Assembly: GCA_945882005.1 (NCBI GenBank)
Contig: CAMCWG010000080.1
Coordinates: 1 to 10,574 of the forward strand
Length of the DNA: 10,574 bases
DNA from: Bordetella parapertussis
GTDB taxonomy: Bacteria; Pseudomonadota; Gammaproteobacteria; Burkholderiales; Burkholderiaceae_B
Direction of reading: 5' to 3'
The notes beneath the pieces are model-generated. The model had not been told where the DNA came from. It saw only the letters and a program-made list of their open reading frames with translations, and did not search any database. The translations under genes and the position numbers were made by a program. Shown piece by piece: positions 7,230 through 10,574 of the stretch (positions are counted from its first letter, which is position 1; the number at the start of each line of letters is the position of its first letter).

Positions 7230-7892
7230 TTAAACGCCGAGCAAGCCTTTGAGCTTCCTCACAGCACAGTCAGGCGTGGTTAAGATACGTGCACTGCTCT
7301 TAACCTCAGGATGCAGCGCAGCCTGTGCCATTGAAAACTGACCCAAGACGATTGTTGGATATTGGCTCAGACCGTTGACGCGTTGTGCAATCAGACGATC
7401 GTGTTCAGGCCCGCGCTGCGCGAGTAGCTCATCAAGCGCACCTTCGACCATAAACGAATCAACGTCGGGTTTGACCCCCAATGTTGCCGCCATATCAGAC
7501 AGCTCACTGCGTAGCGCCTGAACCGAAGGGGTAAAGGTCGTCAACATGGCGGCCTTGCCACCAATCTGAAGCAACTCTTCGAACAGCGCCTGGTTGGGCG
7601 TTAAGATCGGGATCCTTTGCAAGGTCTTGAGGTTGTTAATAGCCTCACCAAAAGCAGAGCATGTAAACAATATCGCATCGGCGCCTGCGTCCACGCAATA
7701 CTGCCCAAGCCGTGCAAAACGCTCCACCATGCGCGGTGTCATCTTTCCATCCTCCAGCATATCAATTGCCAGTGATTCGTCTAGCAAGTTAACGATGCTG
7801 GCTTCGGGCCACAGTTTTTTGAAACTGTTTGATGCAGGCGCCATAGATACATCTACAGCATGGACTAAAAATATTCTGGGCGCTGTACTCAT
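7230..7892 (-). CDS. Asp/Glu racemase-superfamily protein lacking the second catalytic Cys
   Basis: The 220-residue product has the Asp/Glu/hydantoin racemase fold, whose members include racemases, maleate isomerase and arylmalonate decarboxylase. The first active-site region LFTCSAFG carries C78. In the second region, where racemases have a LGC motif, the sequence is IVLGQFSM with Q185. The only later cysteine, C209 in TPDCAVRKL, does not align with the catalytic one. Two-base racemisation is therefore unlikely. A one-Cys chemistry such as isomerisation, decarboxylation or lyase action is possible. The start is the ATG at 7892, four bases after the Bug gene's stop and preceded by a GGA-rich sequence. 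The in-frame start at 7955 would overlap that gene. Tight linkage to a solute-binding protein suggests it acts on the imported acid. Confidence 0.85.
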   Translation of the reverse strand: MSTAPRIFLVHAVDVSMAPASNSFKKLWPEASIVNLLDESLAIDMLEDGKMTPRMVERFARLGQYCVDAGADAILFTCSAFGEAINNLKTLQRIPILTPNQALFEELLQIGGKAAMLTTFTPSVQALRSELSDMAATLGVKPDVDSFMVEGALDELLAQRGPEHDRLIAQRVNGLSQYPTIVLGQFSMAQAALHPEVKSSARILTTPDCAVRKLKGLLGV

Positions 7893-7896
7893 GACA

Positions 7897-8871
7897 CTAT
7901 TCCGGTTGAATCCCTGCGTCTTTGACAACCTTCCCAGCCCGTGTAATCTCGGCATCTAACAACGCGGCTAATTCTTTGGGTCCACCAATCATCGGCGCTG
8001 CGCCAATCGATCGAATTTTTGCGTCTGTCTCCGGGTCTGCGAGCACAATTGCCAACTCTTTAGCTAAGCGATCAATGATCGGTTTGGGTGTCTTCGCTGG
8101 CGCAAACACGGCAACCCAGGCGCTGTAGTCAAAACCAGGCAAGCCCAGCTCAGCAACTGTTGGCAAATCTGGGGCCTGTTCCACTCTGGTCAAGCTCGTC
8201 ACGCCAATCGATTTAATTTTGCCAGCCTTGATATTTGGAACCGAGGTCGCGACAGGTTCGCAAATGGTTTCTAACTGCCCTCCCATTAAATCATTGAGGG
8301 CTTGCGGCGAACTTTTGTAGTTAATTGTTTTTAAATCGATGCCCGCTGCTGTCTTAAACATTTCCATGCAAATTTTTGAGCCAACGGTCGCTGTCCCATA
8401 GTTGTACTTTCCGGGATTGGCCTTTGCGAGGGCAATAAACTCCTGGAGCGAATTCGCAGGTACGTTGGGGCCAATCACTAAGATGTTGTAGAAATCTTTT
8501 AAGGCCATCGACACTGGTTCTAAATCTTTGACCGGATGAAAGGGCAGGCTCTTGCGCAACTGGAAATTAGCTGCCAAGGTCGTGCTTGAGCCAAGAACCA
8601 AGGTATAGCCATCGGGATCCGCCTTGGCACCTGCGTTGACACCAATGATGCCCTCTGCACCTGGACGATTTTCTACAACCACCTGCTGTCCCAGGCGTTG
8701 CGATAGCTTGCCCGCGACAACGCGCGCCACGACATCGGTCGCTCCACCTGCACCGAGCGGTACGATTAACTTAATCGCTTTGGATGGATAGACGTCTTGC
8801 GCCAGCGCATTTGCACAACATCCGAGTGCAATAGAAGAGGCGACAAAAAGTGTTTTCAATAGCTTGATCAT
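7897..8871 (-). CDS. Bug/TctC-type periplasmic solute-binding protein
   Basis: The 324-residue product is a tripartite tricarboxylate transporter-type binding protein, which captures small carboxylates or related solutes in the periplasm. The N-terminus is a Sec signal peptide (KLLK, then a hydrophobic stretch) with likely cleavage at ALA|QD after residue 24. C18 is in a poor lipobox, so a lipoprotein is unlikely. The mature start has the family pattern YPSKAIKLIVP, GGATD (D46 in the ligand loop) and VENRPGAEG (66-74). NYGTATVGS and the later PDLPTVAELGLPGFDY segment are also standard. The Shine-Dalgarno GGGAG precedes the ATG. No TctA or TctB membrane gene is nearby, so it is an orphan in this window, which is common for Bug proteins in Alcaligenaceae. 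The ligand cannot be told from sequence. Confidence 0.94.
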   Translation of the reverse strand: MIKLLKTLFVASSIALGCCANALAQDVYPSKAIKLIVPLGAGGATDVVARVVAGKLSQRLGQQVVVENRPGAEGIIGVNAGAKADPDGYTLVLGSSTTLAANFQLRKSLPFHPVKDLEPVSMALKDFYNILVIGPNVPANSLQEFIALAKANPGKYNYGTATVGSKICMEMFKTAAGIDLKTINYKSSPQALNDLMGGQLETICEPVATSVPNIKAGKIKSIGVTSLTRVEQAPDLPTVAELGLPGFDYSAWVAVFAPAKTPKPIIDRLAKELAIVLADPETDAKIRSIGAAPMIGGPKELAALLDAEITRAGKVVKDAGIQPE

Positions 8872-8923
8872 GCTGGTCTCCCTACCGGGCGGCCGGAAGT
8901 TTTCTTTGATTGTTTCTTAAGCT

Positions 8924-9697
8924 TCAAACGGTCGGGATTGAGCCGCCATCCAAAGGCAAGACAATCCCATTCATATAATCAGATAACGGACTGGCCAGCC
9001 AGGCCACTGCACGCGCTACATCTTCGGGCTCCCCCTTTCGCGCCATATACTCCGGCTTGGCGGTTGAAATCGTAGCGAGTTGCGCCGTCAGCGCGTTCAA
9101 ACGCTCTGACGCGATCGGGCCTGGTGCAATGGTGTTCGCACGGATGCCCTGATGCTGATAGGCATCTGCAATACCCTTGGTCAATAAATTGATCGCGGCA
9201 TTCATGCTTCCACCAGGCAGGTGGGCCGGCGATGGCAGTCGACCCGCCTTACCGGAAATATTAATAATTGTGCCACCGCCCATCTCAATCATATGTGGCA
9301 ACACTGCACGCATCGTGCGCACATACACCATCAACTTGCTTTGGAAGGTCCGGTCCCAATCCGCATCCGTGAGCTCGGTAAATTTACCGAACGTTGCCAG
9401 TGCAGTCGAGTTAACCAAAATATCTATTCGACCCGCCGCACGAGTAATTGCATTTGCCGCATCATCCACAGCAACAGATTCTGTTGCATCAAGCACATGG
9501 ATCGATCCCTGGCCCCCGGCGCGTGTGATGCGCTCACAGACCTCTTGCAGCTTCTTCTCATTTCGACCGCTTAACCAAACACGCACACCCAATTCTGCCA
9601 ACATCACAGCGATGGCGGAGCCAATCGCACCCGATGCACCCAGAACCCACGCTGTTTGGCCGGATAGTTTCAGATCAAGAAGAGTTGTATCGGTCAT
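8924..9697 (-). CDS. SDR-fold protein with degenerate catalytic tetrad
   Basis: The 257-residue product has the short-chain dehydrogenase/reductase fold. The dinucleotide motif GASGAIG (20-26) is intact, and R45 in LSGR suggests NADP(H). RIDILVN (90-96) and GIRANTIAPGPI also fit, but the usual NNAG is NSTA (96-99). Aligning to FabG-type SDRs, the catalytic Asn is K121, the Ser is G149, the Tyr is G162 and the Lys is N166, so the whole N-S-Y-K tetrad is gone. I recall a divergent SDR branch with GSxGNAAL-like motifs in the same place, so this looks like a subfamily trait rather than decay. A GTG at 9712 would add five residues. The ATG at 9697 is preferred because GGAA lies about nine bases upstream. 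The Bug gene follows after 52 bases and holds nothing notable beyond its own Shine-Dalgarno. Confidence 0.88.
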   Translation of the reverse strand: MTDTTLLDLKLSGQTAWVLGASGAIGSAIAVMLAELGVRVWLSGRNEKKLQEVCERITRAGGQGSIHVLDATESVAVDDAANAITRAAGRIDILVNSTALATFGKFTELTDADWDRTFQSKLMVYVRTMRAVLPHMIEMGGGTIINISGKAGRLPSPAHLPGGSMNAAINLLTKGIADAYQHQGIRANTIAPGPIASERLNALTAQLATISTAKPEYMARKGEPEDVARAVAWLASPLSDYMNGIVLPLDGGSIPTV

Positions 9698-9819
9698 GTC
9701 CCATCGTTCCACAGGGGATAGCCCATGTCAAGAACTTGTAGAAGACATCACTAAATATCCAGTAATATCAAACGCTATAAAAAAGAGATGCTGCGGCATC
9801 AATACGAATTGGAGACAAC
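9698..9819. promoter_or_regulatory. Divergent intergenic region between the SDR and the second Bug gene
   Basis: This 122-base AT-rich gap should hold promoters for both directions. For the plus strand, TATAAA (9776-9781) is a fair -10 without a clear -35. The resulting leader could fold GATGC (9787-9791) with GCATC (9796-9800). The Shine-Dalgarno GGAG is at 9811-9814. For the minus strand, TTGACA (9731-9726) is a perfect -35 hexamer, and 17 bases on lies a poor -10 (AACGAT). That would put the start of transcription close to the SDR ATG. ATAT (9755-9758) and ATAT (9765-9768), six bases apart, could be a regulator site. All of this is by eye. Confidence 0.4.
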
Positions 9820-10574
9820 ATGAACACTAAAATTTTATTTGGTTGTGCGGCCCTGCTCACAACAGCACTCACTGCGCTTAGCCCCTCCGCATCCTATGCA
9901 CAGAGTGCTGCAGACCGGCCTATCAATGTCATTATTCCGTTTGCGCCTGGTGGTGGGACTGACGTTCTTGCGCGCCGCATCATGCCCAAGATTGCTGAAA
10001 AACTAGGCACAACCGTTACGATTGAGAACAAGCCTGGTGCATCCGGATCGATCGGCGCACAGTTCGTCGCACGTGCAGCGCCCGATGGCAAAACACTGCT
10101 TGTCGGTTCCGTTTCAGAAATCGGGATCAATCCAGGGCTTTATCCCAAACTACCCTATAACGTCGAACGTGATTTCGTCGGAGTGACCGCTCTGGCGGCC
10201 GCACCCATGGTGCTCGTCGTCCATCCTTCATCTGCCGTGAAGTCCGCAGGTGACCTAGTGCGACTTGCCAAAGCAATCCCAGGAAAGATCAACTTCGGAT
10301 CGGCTGGTGCTGGCAGCGGTGCCCACATGGCAGCCGAGCTCTTTATCTTTGAAACGAAAATCAAGCTCACACACGTTCCCTATAAAGGAACAGGCGCCGT
10401 GACCGCAGACATGCTGGGACAGCAACGCGATATGGTGCTGTTTGCCCCCTTGCCAGCAGTCGCTGGCATCGTCAAATCTGGTCAACTCGTCGCGATTGCA
10501 CAAACAGGCAAGAAGCGTTCCTCGGCCATGCCCGATGTGCCGACCTTCATCGAAGCAGGCGTGCCCGGTTTTGA
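9820..10574 (+). CDS. Bug/TctC-type periplasmic solute-binding protein (C-terminus cut by window edge)
   Basis: The first 251 codons of a second tripartite tricarboxylate-type binding protein are present and the frame is open at the edge. The last two bases, GA, are an incomplete codon and not a stop. A Sec signal peptide is followed by likely cleavage at SYA|QS after residue 27. The mature part shows INVIIPFAPGGGTD (D48), IENKPGASGSIGA, YKLPYNVERDF-like spacing, HVPYKGTGA and MPDVPTFIEAGVPGF, all standard for the family. About 70 residues are missing by comparison with the 324-residue paralogue. The start has GGAG at 9811-9814. It points away from the SDR gene and may head another unit to the right. 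It differs clearly from the other Bug protein in this window, so it is not a recent tandem copy. Confidence 0.93.
   Translation, partial: MNTKILFGCAALLTTALTALSPSASYAQSAADRPINVIIPFAPGGGTDVLARRIMPKIAEKLGTTVTIENKPGASGSIGAQFVARAAPDGKTLLVGSVSEIGINPGLYPKLPYNVERDFVGVTALAAAPMVLVVHPSSAVKSAGDLVRLAKAIPGKINFGSAGAGSGAHMAAELFIFETKIKLTHVPYKGTGAVTADMLGQQRDMVLFAPLPAVAGIVKSGQLVAIAQTGKKRSSAMPDVPTFIEAGVPGF

Noticed and set aside
8869..8871. First Bug protein as a lipoprotein because of C18-C19 in the signal peptide
   Set aside because: The residues before the cysteines (I-A-L-G) do not make a standard lipobox, while ALA|Q is a good signal peptidase I site.
10561..10574. TGA at the window end as the stop of the second Bug gene
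   Set aside because: In the reading frame from 9820 the last bases are TTT GA, so TGA is out of frame and the gene continues beyond the edge.

Overview
The window looks like chromosomal DNA of a betaproteobacterium of the order Burkholderiales, most likely the Alcaligenaceae (Bordetella/Achromobacter-like). This rests on the feel of the protein sequences, on two Bug/TctC-type periplasmic binding proteins (a family greatly expanded in that group), and on moderate-to-high GC. It is inference from recall of families, not a database search. I see no tRNA, rRNA, CRISPR array, insertion sequence, prophage gene or frameshift.

Left and centre (1-7175, plus strand). After the last codons of an upstream gene and a 129-base spacer with tandem hairpins, six genes run in one direction. 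They are pdxH (pyridoxamine phosphate oxidase), a small FMN-binding flavin reductase-like protein, a DAO-type FAD oxidoreductase related to L-2-hydroxyglutarate oxidases, an AidB-like acyl-CoA dehydrogenase, a thiamine-diphosphate enzyme of the acetolactate synthase family, and a glutaryl-CoA dehydrogenase (gcdH). The first four are tightly packed (gaps of 1, 11 and 19 bases) and are probably one transcript. The last two follow gaps of 78 and 66 bases, each with a possible promoter of its own. Five of the six belong to flavoprotein families. The best-supported metabolic step is glutaryl-CoA to crotonyl-CoA by GcdH. The 2-hydroxyacid oxidase-like protein and the other enzymes suggest, but do not prove, a link to glutarate/lysine or another short-chain acid catabolism.

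Right (7181-9697, minus strand). A convergent three-gene unit encodes a short-chain dehydrogenase/reductase-like protein, a Bug-type solute-binding protein and an Asp/Glu racemase-superfamily protein. It ends at a strong intrinsic terminator. Both enzymes lack residues usually needed for catalysis: the SDR lacks the whole N-S-Y-K tetrad, and the racemase-like protein lacks the second cysteine. The unit looks like uptake plus conversion of an organic acid, substrate unknown.

Far right (9820-10574, plus strand). A second Bug-type binding protein starts divergently from the SDR gene and runs off the window. No membrane subunits (TctA/TctB) are present here.

I did not find a clearly new system. 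The most useful leads are the degenerate SDR, the one-cysteine racemase-like protein, the uncharacterised ThDP/acyl-CoA dehydrogenase/FAD-oxidase cluster behind pdxH, and the palindrome centred on the stop codon before the ThDP gene.
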